Origin: Patagioenas fasciata
Lineage: Eukaryota > Chordata > Aves > Columbiformes > Columbidae
Assembly (NCBI RefSeq): GCF_037038585.1
Contig: NC_092524.1
Coordinates: forward strand, 41,426,001 to 41,490,000
DNA: 64,000 nt
Direction of reading: 5' to 3'
A program made the position numbers and the translations under genes. Shown piece by piece: positions 26,801 through 40,609 of this stretch. Position 1 is the stretch's first letter, and every line of letters starts with the position of its first letter. Below the pieces are notes generated by a model that worked only from the letters and a program-made list of their open reading frames with translations, was not told where the DNA came from and ran no database searches.

Positions 26801-29800
26801 GCAACTTCTTGAGTGCATGGAACTTGAAAGTTGCAAAAAATTAAAAGTGATAAGACTTACGGCATTGTTTCCTCATCAGCAAGAGCCTATATGAGTTCAC
26901 TAGAGCTTCTCCTGTGAAGGAAGCTGTATAGTAACTTCCTATGATCGAAGCTAGTCACGTAGAAGGCATTACTTATTTCCAAAATCTAAGGTCTCTGCTC
27001 CCAATCAGAACTTCCGAGGTTTTTATGTTACCACCATACCATTGGCAGAAAAGACATGACATGGCTATGTTGAGCCCACAAAAGTACACGTGCTAGCATC
27101 TGAATCTTTTTATGAGTCAGAAGAGCTCCCTATTTTTTTCGTGGATCTCCTGACACAGCACTCAAAATACAGCCTAAAAATCTGAGCTAGAACTAAAACA
27201 CTGAAAGTTTCTGCTAAAATTATTAAATACATTTTACTTGCATTTTGCTTGCCAAGAATATTGTAGAGAAAATTGTTTTCTGGTTTCAATGGGAACACTC
27301 TTGTAGATGTACAGGGATTCAAAATGTAAAGAAGTTGGTGAAAAACTTCTGAAAATAAAATGCGTTTGCAGTTTTTCTTCCTTGATAAATGTATGAAGAA
27401 TGAAAACCTTTGACAAGAAAGGAGTGAGAGCATATGATTTTCTAGACATATGGGAAACGTGTGCAAACTCAAGAGGCATGAATTATTCCTCTTGAGCAAA
27501 AAGAGGCTTAGCAGATGTTAGTGTGCAAGGACCATGTAAACATTCTGGGGGCTTAAAGGAGGGTAATTTTAAAAATTCATCAATAGGAAGAAAGACACAT
27601 GAAACTGAAAAACAAATACTTTTATAAAATTCACAGGTAATAAGTGTTTCACTACTTTTCTCTGTTTTGTTTGGGCACGTGCCAGTAGTTTCCCATGAGA
27701 GGTACTGGTCAGCAGGAATATGGGATATACTCTAGAAAATGTTGTCATTCTTGATCCTTACAACTTACAAAGATTTTACTGTTTTAAGTACATTAATCTG
27801 AGGATCAGCCCCAGATGTTCAGGGGACAGGACAGGCTGTCAGCTGTAATAGCGTCACATGATGAGAAGCATATATGCCCCATTGAGCACTCTGGGTGGAG
27901 AGATGGAGAATTAACCCTTCCAGCACATCCTCACCTGCCTTACCTAGTTGGCTAAAATTTGTCTAAGTAGTGAAGTAACTAGGAGGCATTTTGCTCAAAA
28001 AGAACAATATGCACATGATAAATTAGACTATACAGGAGGGAGTAAAGATGTCATTAATCTAAATGGAGATAAAATCCAAATACTACTTGTGACATATACA
28101 TTTTCACTTATATTTAAGATGTTTCAGCTTCTCTCAAGTATTTTGAAGAAAATTTAGATTTTAAGAATGAGAAACAGATCTCTGACAGAGCTAAAAAACG
28201 TTAATAAATGTTTTATCTGCAGTTTATAAAGAAATATTCTGTTGAATAGAATATTTTCCAGAACTTTTAGTTTGTCCAATTAGCTTCCTGCTTTACTGAC
28301 CTTTCAATTTGAGGCACGTCTGTTTCAAAATAAATAAAAGGCTCTCATTGGGTTCACAAGTTCATCAGTGGTTGGAACATGGCATGAAGTTATCGTAGTA
28401 ACATTATGGGTGTTCCATTTCAGCACCTTCTTCACCTGTTAATTGCTTGAGCTTTTTTTCTCTAGATAAGTTATATATTGACAAAAGCTTGCCTCTGATG
28501 TAATACCAATACAGTATGATAACTCAAAAATATGAGGACTCTGTCAATTAAAGCAATATGAGAACCCACTCATGCATGAATTAATGGAGTAAGAATGAGA
28601 AAAAGTAATTAACTGACAGTTTTCAGGCTTCCCATAAACAACACATCTCAGAAGCAGACATTACAGACAGACATTACATTACCCTTAAAAGTGAAGTGTA
28701 TGTTGCATGTATGAATAATAGTATTCTGCTCAATGTAATACAAAAATTCAACCTGGTATATCAGCATTAGATTGAGTGCTGTGCACAACACTGACATGAC
28801 TGGAAAGACTCCCTAAGGTTAAATTGGGCTCCTGCACTGAAATCCTAATTAGAAATATGAGTGCTCCAACTCTGTGTAAGTGCATGTGTGTTTAATTATT
28901 TTTCCTTTTTACCTTACATCTTTCATTATTCTGTAGTCCTTTTCTTCCTCCTTTCTTGCTGTTTTCAAGCAACCCAATCTCCTCACTTAATCTAAGTGTA
29001 GGACCTTTCTTTAAGTTGGCATTAATTGACAAGCAGTGTTTAATTATTATTTTTCATCTCTGAAGAGACCTGATATTAACTCACCAAGGGCCCTAGACAG
29101 CATCTCAGCCCTTTGACTCATGTGGCACAGCTCTGCCATCTTCTGACATACCTATTCTCTTGTCAGCAAGGCAATCATTTCCCTTGGTGTAATGTCAACA
29201 ATATTTTGTCTATATTTTGTCTTTAGGAATTTCCTCCCTATCTAATAGAAGACACAGCAACATTATTAATGGAGGATAGTGTGAGTTAGTCTGTATCTGG
29301 GAGATGTGTTTAAACTGTGTAGGATGGTTTGTTTCTTCGTCACACTAAATTACACTTAAGAAACCATAGTTTCACAAATACGAGTACACTACCTAAGCTA
29401 TCACAAGAACATTCTGTGTGGCATTATTTTCTACCACTATATCTCACTCTTTAAAGACTATATTCATTTCTTAAATTAGTCATGTCTAGTATTAGTTTGT
29501 TTCATTTAATAAATAAATGTAATGAACTAAATATGATTTTGTGTTGAGTAAGGCCAGTGTAAATTCACTGTCTGTAATAAAATGTTTTCTACCCTAAAAG
29601 TTGTGAATTGTGATGGAGGAGACACAGTGTATAAATTCTATTCTTGATAGATCAAAATTGCTTATGAGAACTGCTGGAAATTTACAATTTTCCTCACATA
29701 ATATCAAATTAGTTCATTTTAAATCAGGAATCTCCCCAATATTCTTAATGAACTTAGAAAAGTTTTCAAACAGTTCTCAGTAGGTACGGATTTGTTAGTG

Positions 29801-32800
29801 AAAATTAAATTACCAATGTGAGTCAATTGGTATCAGAATGAAATACTAAAAATTGGATTAGTTTTTAAATAGTATTGAGGTTAATTTTAACGTGCATTGA
29901 AAACATATTGAAGTGCAAATATATTGAAGTGGAACAGACAAAAACATGTACATGAGTCCTGGAGTAACTAATTTCCTTTCCTGTGCAAAGATAAATTATA
30001 AGTTTTAAAAACTCCATTTAATTGCTGAATGGTACTTTTGTCAAACCTTTGCTTTCTTCATCATTGATGCACCCTAAGCTTATTCAAAAGTTTACCTATA
30101 GGGTAATTTTTAGGGCTACCATTTCTTAGGACAGAGCTCCAAATGGAACACAGGCACAGCCTTTCTCTATTTCTCTGTTTCTTGTCAGTCCCAATAAAAG
30201 AGGAGAAAGACAAGAGAATGTCTCCAGCCGCAGGAAAGTCATAACCCCAATGATCCTTTGGTAAAAGGTCCCTCATTGCTTTCTCTTAACCTATTCCTGG
30301 TCTATTCTGTAAGGGGAACCATGACATGGGTAAACAAGAATTTGAAAATATTCTGCAAACCTGTTTGAAAATATGTGAATACTAGACAGTGCCGTGATCA
30401 ATGCATACTCTACTCTTAAACATTTTTAGAATATAACGCTATGCCGCTAAAAAAAAAAAAAAAAAGAACAAAAACAAACACACAGCTCCCATACCATATT
30501 TAGCTCAAGGAGTTTAATTAAAACAGCATAGGTCCCAACTAAACAGTGTCCTGGAGAAGTCCACAAGTACACAAGTATTTCATCTCAAAAACTGCAGATG
30601 GAATACCAAATAAAACCACAATTTTCCTTCAGCCTAGAGATGTGGAAGCTGGGTAGTTCATAGTGCCTGGAAGTAAATCCAAAAGCATCCTTCACAAATA
30701 TAATTTCTGTTAAAATACTGTGGTGCATCAGCTAGATTTAAACCAGTTTGCAACAGATCTATTCTTTTTTTTTGTTTTTTTCCCCAAGTGTGACCATGAA
30801 CTCCATATTCAGTGGCCTTACATGCAAGTTTATTGCTGAAATCAGAAAATTGCTTAGGTGTGGGTAATCCACATACAAGTTCTCTGTGATGTAAGTGGTT
30901 ATTTTTAGAAGTTATAGAGCAGACTGGTGGTTGATGATAATTATTGAAACCTGACTCTGGTTACATTACCATTTACTTTTAGAGTTTGTGAACTTTTGGA
31001 ATAATATTTTTGTAAGTGCAATAAGATCTTCTAGTGTGTGAATAATGTTGTGCTGATGGAGTTGATTGCACTCAGCCCTTGGCTTCATTCACAGCAACAC
31101 ATTAGTTGTGAATTAGTGTGCAATAATTCATACCCTGTTGTGTCTTAGACCTAAATATAACATTTATTCAGGTTTAGAGATACAACCTTATGGCACTAAT
31201 ATTTTCAAATCAAGAAGCCACCCTTAGTATTTTCATTTCAAGTATGTTGTTCTAGCTGCCATATGTTACAATAATAACACATACACATTCCTTCTGTACA
31301 AATGCTTTTTATACCCAAGACATCAGGATCCAGTGACATGAAAGGGGATCTAAGAGTCTCTGAATTGAAACAGTCATAGTGTATTTTCAGTCTACCTTTT
31401 TTGCTTTATTTTTGCTGTAATTATGTTTCAAGGGGTACTTCATAAAAAGAAAACAAAATTATTTGGAAAAAAATATCTGCATTATTTTTCAGATGGAAAA
31501 CACAATGAACAGGGAGAGCTAAATATTAGTTGCCAGGAGTCTTTAGGCATCTAAACCTTACATATAGGTTCCTAGGATTCTTACATCATCCTCAAAGTCT
31601 TCATCATTAAAGTCTCTTATAAGCAAGCACGGCAAGAAGAAACTCGGGATTTTCTCACAGGTTTGGCTAAAATTCAAGAGAAGGCTGAAGTTTTTCACAT
31701 CTTTGTAGCACTAGCTTCTGTCCTAATAAAGATTTCATCACTCACATGGAATTAATTAGAACTGGCAACACTGAATTCTGCAGAGTGGCACAGTGCCTAA
31801 GGCTGGTCTGAAAGCCTCTATTGAATTTAGGTCTGACACACAGGCAGTCTCTAGCAGTGTAGAACATTGAATCCCGGTGTGTCAGAGGCTGACAGATGTA
31901 CTGCCCGTTGGACTATTTTGTGTGGGTTTTTTAGTAGAGTACAATTGATTAAAAAGCTTAAGAAAGTAGGAGCAGCTAAAGAACCTATGTAGACAGTGAA
32001 GTCAGAAAATCAAAGAGAATTCATGCACAGCATCTGAACAGCAGAGTTACAGATCAAGCCTTGCAGGAATACACGTGGAGTGAGCTATCTAATTTCATTT
32101 CTGAAGCTACCCAACAAGTTGGCTTAACAGACAACAGGAGCTCATCTGGTAAGCAGTACAGTAACTCTGATGACTCAGTGGAAGCATTTCCTAAAGTTTC
32201 CTATACTCAACATGCCAGTGCTCGGTCCTTTTGGAAATGTTCGAAAATGAAAATATTACACCATTCTACTTCCAGCACCTGTTCAGTTCCAATTCTAAGA
32301 ATGCTCTCACATATACACTGAGCAACAGAATAGATGTAACAGACTAATCTGCCCTTACAGTAAAACCTGTGTAGGTACTTAGTCCAAAATCCTGTGATGC
32401 CTCTTTGCACTGTTTGGTTGTATGAATTTTCTCTTTGCATGTTTCATAACTATGAGGTCTGAATGGCTGTCACAGTTCATTTTTTCTGAATATCACTCTC
32501 CTATAAGATGAGCAAAACTGACTCAATAGAAAAACATGGTTGCACTTGCTCTAGTAGTAGCAGCAAGTATTCTGGATTGGACTGCACTACTAAAAAGCCA
32601 TAGACTTACTACTTACAAATACACAAAAAAGTGAACATAGTGCCATCATACAGGTGATCGTAATTTGTGCTAGTTTCATCTAATTGGCATAGACAACAAA
32701 GAGGAAAGAGGGTATTCTAGCATGCACTATAGATTTCCAGAGACTTCTTGTATGGCAGCCAGATTGTGATAAGGGCCTCCCTGGTGTACCTGGCACTCCC

Positions 32801-34520
32801 TACTGTTATTATCCATCCTAGCTTAGAGTAAAGTGACTGTAGTTGGGCCCATCTGTGCTACTTTACCATTGCATTTTGTTCTGTAACTATTCTGTCCAAA
32901 GCAAGGTTTGGTGCTTTACTAATGTGACTGATCATAGTGTGTATCTCAACAAATTTCACTGTTATCAGTTTAATTGACAGTAAAAACAAAACAAAACCCA
33001 CACTTGCTAGAATTCTGAAGCCTGTGTTTCTCTTCCCTCCACTTCCTTTCCATGTCATATTCTTCTCCCTTCCCTTCTCCCTTCTCCTTTATCCTTCCTT
33101 TTCCCCCTTCCACTTCCCCCTTCCCTCTTCCTTTCCTCACTCCCTTCCCTTTTCAGTTTTTCATTTAGAGGTACTGTCCAAAGCGGAATCTGAATCATGC
33201 AGCTTGCTTAATTTCTGTGAATATCTGCTGAACTTTATTATATAAATAATGAAACTTGTCAACAGAGTTCTGCAACCAAAATGCATGAAAATAATTTTGG
33301 CTTAGGTCTCATATTATCTACTGATGCTTGTGAAAGCATTTACAGCATGTCATTGTGTGTACAGAAGACATTATGATTGCCAAGAGCATGGAAATTTTAT
33401 AAATATAATAGGAAACAAAAAAAGAACAATTGAGTATATATAAAGCAATTTATTCATCTGGAGAGATTATTTCAAAAATATTGAACATGGAGATCAAATG
33501 GTTTTAACAGAAAGTCTAGTGTGAATTTTCAGTCAATGCTATTTTATCTGGTGCATGCAAAACCTAGGAGGCGATAGCGCTAATTAAGGAGCTAAATTCA
33601 GTAATGACACAAGGCAGATTATAGAGTACATTGTGTGCAGGTATCAATTCTATATTTAGAGCAGAGGTAGTTGGGTGATAGGTGCACTCTAAATGCTAAT
33701 AAGAAAGGAAAGATTAGATAGGAGGAACATACTTATTTAATTGGTTGCAATTATGGCAGATAACAGAAGGGCATTTATCTTGATGGTTTTTCCCATCTAA
33801 CTCATATTATTCATGGAAATGCTTTTCACATGTGAACTGAGAAATTGGGTGTTGTTTGCCTCATTGAACAATGTGTTAAGGACACAATCTTCTTTGCCTT
33901 ATACAACAGGAATAGACCCACCCCAATTGTCTTTAGGCCAGTTATAAATTCCAAAAGTGGTGCATGGCTTTTCTCTAGTTTGCAGTGTCTGGGTGGGATT
34001 GAGTCAAGATTCCAAGAGAAGCTGTAGTAGGGCTGGAATAAGATTATCTGTTTTGAAACTGATTTGGGGACTCCTATCCTATAAATAATAGTTACAGGCT
34101 TTGAAGAACAAGGTAGGGTTGGCTATTATATGGCGTGGGAGGGAAAACAGAAGGATGGAGTTTAGAGGAGCAAGTTAATTCTGTAGGAATACTCATGCTT
34201 TACTACCCTTGAATTTTAAAAACAATTCAACTATTCTAGTAACTTCAGGTTCAGAGTATTTGCTTTAATACTTTGCCTTGACTTTGACTTAGAAGTCTAC
34301 ATCTAAGGAAGCTGGCAGGCTTGTGTGTCTTAATGAGTTTCATCTACTATCAAAAGAGCAAAAAGCTCTTTAAAATATAAGAGTTTTTTCTTGGCTCCTA
34401 GATAATCTATTGCTATATTAGTTGCTCTGCAAGCACTAGGCCCAAAGAATGCTATCCTCAGCATCAGCACTATTCAAAAATGTGTGCGCTTCCATATAGA
34501 GCAGCACACAGTTTTATCCT
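26801..34520. other. AT-rich non-coding DNA, nothing assigned
   Basis: I see no supported gene. The longest frame, 27110-27499 minus (129 codons), is Leu/Ser/Phe/Cys-rich, overlaps a second minus frame at 27234-27479 and resembles no family I know, so I treat it as chance. Also present are an A17 run at 30449-30465 and the polypyrimidine tract listed separately. Confidence 0.55.
33061..33156 (+). repeat. long polypyrimidine tract ending in CAG
   Basis: About 94 bases contain only three purines, built from imperfect CCCTTC/CTTCC units, and run into 'cccttttcag'. Such C/T tracts can form triplex (H-DNA) structure. The end also looks like a 3' splice acceptor, but the sequence after it does not hold a convincing exon: an open frame runs on for only about 30 codons of AT-rich composition. 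The 102-codon frame at 32937-33245 is the tract translated. Confidence 0.8.
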
Positions 34521-34527
34521 GTGTTAC

Positions 34528-34652
34528 TTGTGTGGAAACAAAGAGGGAAGTCATGATCTCCCTGAGATAATTGAAGGAGTCTGTGATTAGAACTGAGATG
34601 CAATTCCTTGCTTCAAGGCCTATATCCAGACCATGAGACCATTTATTTTACA
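34528..34652 (+). mobile_element. MIR-like ancient SINE fragment
   Basis: The order of motifs follows the 3' half of the MIR/CORE-SINE family. A 'ggaaacaaagaggg' segment corresponds to the GGAAACTGAGGCACAGAGAGG region, then 'gtgattagaact' to the GGGATTAGAACC block, then 'ccagaccatgagaccat' to the final CCACTAGACCA-type end. The copy is strongly diverged, consistent with an insertion from before the amniote radiation. The match was judged by eye. Confidence 0.5.
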
Positions 34653-35207
34653 TCTTTCCCTTTAACCTGTCAAACTGAGATAATTCTCATGGTAGTTGTT
34701 TTGATACTAAGCTGACACATTCAGATATCACTTTCTATGTGTGAAATCTTACTCAGTGTTTTGCAGTAATAGTGACAACATCAATATTTAAAAATAAACA
34801 ACTTGTTTAGTTTTATGTTTGTTAAATAAAAGCTTGTCCTAGAAAAAACAGCTCTTAAAATTCATTACATTCCATGAATGAATGTCTCATTAAGTACAAA
34901 ATGTGATTTAAATTGGAAAACAATTACCTCCCACATTGTTAGTTACTGCTACAAACCAAGCAATTTCAACAAATCCTTTCTCAGTGCACTAATCCTGCAA
35001 AAATATTTTTTTTTCTCTCACTGCTCTCACTGCCTTGCTCATCACTGACAACTTCTTGCCCCATTCTGGCATGCATTGTGGCAGTCGAGGAATATTGAAG
35101 GTCAGAATATAGCCTGGAGCTTAAAGTTGAAGTGCGCCTTTTTATGTGAGGGATGTCTAATTAAAAAAAGTATAAAAATTTTAAAAAGCTAAATTTTAAC
35201 TCCCAGC
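34653..35207. other. non-coding DNA, nothing assigned
   Basis: This is an AT-rich stretch between the MIR-like element and the LTR. I see no open frame of note and no recognised repeat. Confidence 0.5.
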
Positions 35208-35740
35208 TGTAGTGAGTCTGGTTGGGATTGAGTTAACTTTCTTCAGAGTAGACCTTTTGGTGCTGTGTTTTGGATTTGTGGCTAAAGTAATGTTCATAAC
35301 ACACCAACATTTTGGCTATTGCTGGACAGTGCTGCACTCTGCTTCCCTCAGTGAGGAGGGTGAGCATGAACAAGAAGTTGGCAGGAGACACAGCTGAGAC
35401 AGCTGACCCAGATTGGCCAAAGGGATATATTCCATACCGTATAACTACAGGCTCAGCAATAAAAACTGGAGATCGAGGAAGAAGGAGAGGCATTTTGTCT
35501 CCTAAGGGGGCCATTGCTCAGACACCAGCTGGGCATTAGTCTGATTGTGGGAGGTGCTGAGTAACTGCTTTTGCATCAATTGATTTTTCTTTTCCATTTA
35601 TTAAGCTGTCTTTATCTCAACCCACGGGTTTTCTCAGTTTTGCTCTTTCTATTCTCACCCCCATCCTGCTGAGGGTTGTAGTGAGTGAGCGGCTGTGTGG
35701 GTGCTTGGCTGCTGGCTGGGCCAACCCTCCACAACTGCTG
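35208..35740 (+). mobile_element. solo LTR of an avian endogenous retrovirus
   Basis: The block starts with TGTAGTGAGTCTGGTTGGGA and runs about 530 bases through landmarks of a common avian ERV LTR. A segment reading 'gttttggatttgtggct' comes first, followed by 'cagctgacccagattggcca' with an inverted CCAAT box (35412-35416). A TATA-like AATAAAA follows at 35458-35464, then 'ctgtctttatctcaaccc' (35606-35623) and a C-rich '(c)acccccatcctgctgag' segment. The 3' edge is uncertain within 35735-35743. No primer-binding site, gag, pol or env follows, so it is solo. The open frames across it (35212-35397, 35233-35514 minus, 35312-35539, 35681-35917) are LTR sequence, not genes. The middle part (about 35510-35595) differs from the related copy at 49.7 kb. 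I do not assign a Repbase name. Confidence 0.82.
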
Positions 35741-35744
35741 ACAT

Positions 35745-38325
35745 TTCCTTGGGTTCATGCAGCACGGACTCTGTCAACCCATCAGGATATCTTGGATGAG
35801 AGCAGGCAGAATAGCCTTAAATCTCTCTCATTAGAAACAAACACATTGTTAAGCATGAGAGTCCTTAGGCTTTCCAGTATATGGGTAACCAATGACAAAC
35901 TTGGAAGTACTGTATGAAGATTTAGTGGATTTATAAAAATAACACCTGATTTTTTCTGATGTATCATTTTTCTCTGATGTATAATTTTGCTTTTCCTCCA
36001 AAGACTAAGGAGGATGTTCTTTAAACAAGAAATATAATTAGTATACTTAAGATCTTCTACTTCATATGCAGCAAACTCCACAGGATTATGTCTCGCTGAA
36101 AAAAAAAAATAGTACTGTATGAAGAAAAGAAGGCCATATTGGTCAAGACCACTGTTAACCCCCTAATTTCATAAAAATATTACAGTAGCTTTAGAAATAG
36201 AATTGCAAATATATGGAAAAAATTGGTAAGTTGCTCAAACAAAGCTAGTTATGCCCACAGCCATGGTAATTACATGCCTAATTTGAGACTTCCGTATCTT
36301 GGATTAAGTGCAATCTTGAAGCCCTCAGGAGTATTTTCAAGATAGAAGGGCTTTGAGTAACATCAGAGATGTTGGTTAAGCACAGCTGGCGACCCCGAAG
36401 TCAGTTAAGTGACAACAGCATAAAGGGAAAATAATGAAAGCACTAAGTAGGTTTGAGTAGCCTTAAGGAGCACATATAAACATTTCAAATTCAATAAAAA
36501 TAATCTACACCATTTATTATTACGCCAATTCATTAATGTATAGTCTTAAAAATGTTTGTTTTTTAGTATTTTCTTAGAGAATATTGCACTTTTTTAGCTC
36601 CTATTTTACTGATGATAATGCTGAACCCTCTATAGGAAATACCAGGTATATATTAATACTAGATAAATTTAATGCTATATCTGTACATAGCAAATTCAAC
36701 GTACAGGTCGTTACTGTACACAAATTATCAATGTGTTCCCTGAATTGCATCTCCTCTGGCTATTATGGCTCTACTTCTATTGTTCTTTATCTTTAATTTC
36801 AAATGTAGAACACCACTTCTAGTTTTTATTAATGGAGATTTCATGTATACCTCAGTATTTAGCTGTTATTTTTCCTAAGGTAGTTGGTAATCTGCAGGCA
36901 TATGATTCTTGCTCCAATAAAGTTTTATCTATTTTTTATCTCAGAAATATATTGTGTTTTCCCTGAGCTTTTCCAACCATCATGATTTTGGTTGGTTTTT
37001 GATTTGGGGTTGGTTGGGTTTTTTTGCTTGTTTGTTTGTTTTTCTTCCTGAAAGTCTTTTCTTTTTAATACAGGTCATCACTTCTTCTCTGTTGTGCTGA
37101 TTTCTACTGGGTGGGTATGAGACCTGAAAGGCTCACATTCATATCCATTACCATTCACTTACTTAACATCTAAGTGTTGCTACCAGAGCATAATATTACC
37201 AAGATTTGGGGATTTTTGTTTCTTTGAGGACTGGGAATAAGAATATAGTATGGCAAAAAATAAACAGAAGAAAGAAATTCCTTCACCATAGAAAGTAGTA
37301 CATAGCTCGGTAAACATTTGCAAGCAAAAGTATTTCTCAAGGCTCAGTGCATGCCAGTGAACAGTTCAGTCATTTCTGCTGTGCTGGTTTTTTACACGAG
37401 TAACCACAGTCCAAAGCAATTTCCGTATGACTTAGGATCTGAGGTCACAGTTCTTTGCAGCATTGCCAGCTTTATTCAATGAGTGGGATGATTTCTGGCA
37501 GTTAAATTTAAACTCAAATGTCAATTAAAGGACACCAGAGGAAGTCTGCACATGAACTAAATCCATATTTTATTGAGGATAAGAGGAGTAGACCCACTTA
37601 TATTGTGACTATGCAGTCTTGTACAACACAGGAAGTGTTTATCGCTGTTATATATCACTTTACTTGACAGGAAGTGACAATACACAAAAAATGTTATTTT
37701 TTTCAAAATATCTTCAAGTTCACTTTTTCATCATTATAATCCATGATCAGACAGGGTGTGATGCAATTACCAGTTATCAAAAAACCTGTCAAATAGAATA
37801 TTCAGAGCGATCAATCCAAAATGCTGTGCAAAATGTAGATGTCACCATTTCCATGGAATATAACTATACCTAACGTATTTCTTTTCATTATGACGAGCCT
37901 ACCATTTTTACTCTCAAAAAACAAACAAACAAAAAAATTCTTTTGACTGCTTCTAAAATTTGAGTGAAATTGTATTATAAAAAGAGCATCTGTTTCTTTA
38001 AGAAATAGTAAGGTAAAGCTGTTAGAAATTCTTTTTATTGATATCATAAATCTGTAATGATTGTTTTAATCTAATTAGCCTGAATTATTTTCAGAGATTG
38101 GCTTCTGGGATAGGTCTTTTTAAAGTAAAGAATAACACTCATTCAGCTAGTTCTACTTGAAATACGCTTCATAGTATTAAGCTGCTGAAATACCATGGTT
38201 TAAAAACTAAACCCAGCCTTTAATTCTCAAGTATGTCTATATTTTCTGTCTCAGAAGTTCAAACAGTTTGTTTCTCTACCTTTGAACTTTTCTTAACATC
38301 CAGAATTTTCTCATTCTTCATGCCT
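35745..38325. other. AT-rich non-coding DNA, nothing assigned
   Basis: I see no supported gene. A short segment around 36128-36165 ('ggccatattggtcaagacc') faintly resembles the start of the ancient amniote repeat recognised at 41.7 kb, but it is too short to call. G/T-rich simple sequence with repeated TTTG units lies near 37010-37045. Open frames (35782-36081 minus, 36584-36796, 37619-37873) look like chance. Confidence 0.5.
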
Positions 38326-38329
38326 AATG

Positions 38330-39032
38330 GCTATGATGGGGAGAGAGAAAGAAAAATGGGCATGATAAGGCCCCCAGTATCACAGTGGTTCTTCTTTCCT
38401 GCTTGTCGTACGATCAAAGAATTGACTGGGACTAGGGCAGTATCAGGAGATTGACTGGGAAAGAAAGCTACCCAAACAGCTGAGCAGTGTTCAGAGAACT
38501 GGTGAGACAAAAGGGTAAGGCAGCCATTTCCTGTGTGCAACACAAGACTCTGCAGTCTCTTCCCCTTGTCTCTCTTGAGCTCAGAGGTTTAATTGTCTGT
38601 GTTCAAGGTCATCTTTGATTCAGTGCTGCTGTATCATCTTGGATCAGGCTGCAAGAAAAAGAGCAGTAAGAGAAAGAGCTGTGAGAAGCCTCATCCTGCC
38701 ACTTTACCTGAGAGCTTCATTTAAGCTGAGGCCTTCACCCTTGCACCCTTGCATGGTGCAGGTATGCCTGTTCCCAACTGGTTTGAGTTTTTGGCTTGAC
38801 ATCATACCCACCTCATCATTATTGGCTTGTTTGACAGTGACTCAACTCTTGGCAGATCCTGGTTAACATCACCAGACCTGCTCTGCTCTTTTTGTTCAGG
38901 TCCTGAAGGAACCACAGTCCTTGTGGGTGAAGTCACAGCTCCGTATCTGCCTTGCTGCCAACCTCAGCTCACTGTCCTTGCAGAGCAGCTTCCTCTTGCT
39001 GCTTCCTGACCTGAAAAAAAAAAAAAAAAAAA
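38330..39032 (+). repeat. GC-richer block ending in A19 (possible retrocopy or unclassified repeat)
   Basis: From about 38330 the sequence becomes markedly richer in G and C and in CCT/CTG words, and it ends abruptly at a run of 19 A residues (39014-39032), after which AT-rich DNA resumes. A body followed by a poly-A tail is the look of a retroposed transcript. Such tails are uncommon in birds because CR1 does not prime on poly-A. Open frames in it (38233-38454, 38615-38866, 38827-39009, 38331-38543 minus) match nothing I recognise. I could not find a target-site duplication by eye. Alternatives are an old LTR or repeat that happens to abut an A-tract. Confidence 0.35.
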
Positions 39033-40540
39033 GTCAATTTATATAGTGTCCATACAGTGTCCAGGCAGTTATACATGTAAAAAAGTATTAAGTTTTGGAG
39101 GAAAAATTAATATAAGACCCTGTCTTATTTTCAGGAAATGAGTATAGAATAAAAACTGTGAACTGTTGTGGATACTTAGAACTGATTTTATCATGGAAAG
39201 TTTATTTCATCTTGAAAATTGAGGTCTTACTTTGTATTAGTGCTGCACTGATGCAATAATGTCTTACAGTAAATGCCATGAGGTATAATTTATACTGAGA
39301 AAATGGTAAATCTCAGGCAAATGAACTTAATCATAACTTGCATTTCTAGGGAAACATACCATTGCAAGATTTCTGTCTGTAAACATTAACTTAATTCCAA
39401 TAATCATTTAAGTGTATTAGACACATTGAAGAATATAGTGATATCCACAAAAGATGGGTAAAACGTGCATTATCAGGTTTATATTAACTTAGTTGAATCC
39501 TTTAAAGATGCCAGGATGACTGCCACAATAAGAAAAAGGAATGTTTGCAGAAATACGTGCTTATACACCAGTATCTGCCAGACTCATTTAAACTATTGTT
39601 TTTCTTAATATCGTTTTGAAATTCAAGTTAATAGGATAAAATAGTTAGTTAGGAGGTATGGAGAACTGGCGTTCAAGCAGACGTTAACAGTGTTCATCAG
39701 CAGAAACTTGCTAATGGCAAGTTTCATTGTGGTTTTCATATCAAGCTTAGGGTTCCCTTGACTGAAATTTGCAGGTATAAAAGCGTTGCTTTTACTTGTC
39801 AGAAGTGCTGGACATTGACTTCACACCTTTCATATTTGGGTCACTAACATTCTTGTTTCACCAAATTTTCTGCAGTTATGTGAATTTTATCTCAATGTTG
39901 AGGCCTTTTGCTGTCAAGTCTCACTGGGATCAAGTCTTTCACCAGTCCTGCCAACACCCTGGTGTAGGCAGGAGGTATGAGACTGACATGAAAATAACAT
40001 ACAGCTCTACTTGCCCACCACCACATCATGCATACACCTTGACCCCACTGTGATCCAGCGTTCAAACAAAACAGAACACATAGCTGAAGCTGAACACAAG
40101 CAAGTCAAGGCTAATACTATGGTCAGATTAAAAAGTCTCTGTTGAATTTGTAACTACATTTTTGTCTGCTTCATCAGATTTAAGCCTACAGTTCAAGACT
40201 GTTTTTTTATTAATGTGTTTAGATATGTTTTGCAGATAGATCAAAGTTTACTGTGCTCTGAGCCTGGATGACTCAGCATAGGACAGTGCTGAAGAAAATA
40301 CACTTTGCTTTCAATCTGAGTTTATTGTGTTAAAAATAAGCTGGAGCCAATGTGGGTGAATGATTTTTGCTAGCAACAGGCTCACATCTGGCTAGAGCTC
40401 TGTGGATGGAGTAACCTCTGGCATGACTGCAAAAGATGGCCCATCTGTAAATACATAGATATTGGTTATAGATTAGACTTTCTTCTGTGTCCGGTTGTCA
40501 AGGAGATTCTGTCCATTCCAGGAAAATGCTGATTAGCCTT
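39033..40540. other. AT-rich non-coding DNA, nothing assigned
   Basis: I see no gene or recognised repeat. The only open frame of size (39796-40053 plus, 85 codons) has no recognisable domain. Confidence 0.5.
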
Positions 40541-40609
40541 CAGTTGTATTTAGCATGAGTCTCGTTTCTCTGGATTCCACTTACACTTTGCATTACATTT
40601 TCAGTAGCC

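Noticed and set aside
27110..27499. 129-codon minus-strand open frame
   Set aside because: It is Leu/Ser/Phe/Cys-rich with no domain, start context or splice signals I can support, and another minus frame overlaps it; most likely chance.
32937..33245. 102-codon frame rich in Pro, Ser, Phe and Leu
   Set aside because: Its composition is set by the polypyrimidine tract; it is not a gene.
35233..35514. 93-codon minus-strand frame
   Set aside because: It is antisense to the ERV LTR at 35208-35740.
36128..36165. second copy of the amniote repeat seen at 41.7 kb
   Set aside because: Only about 20 bases resemble the family, too few to call.
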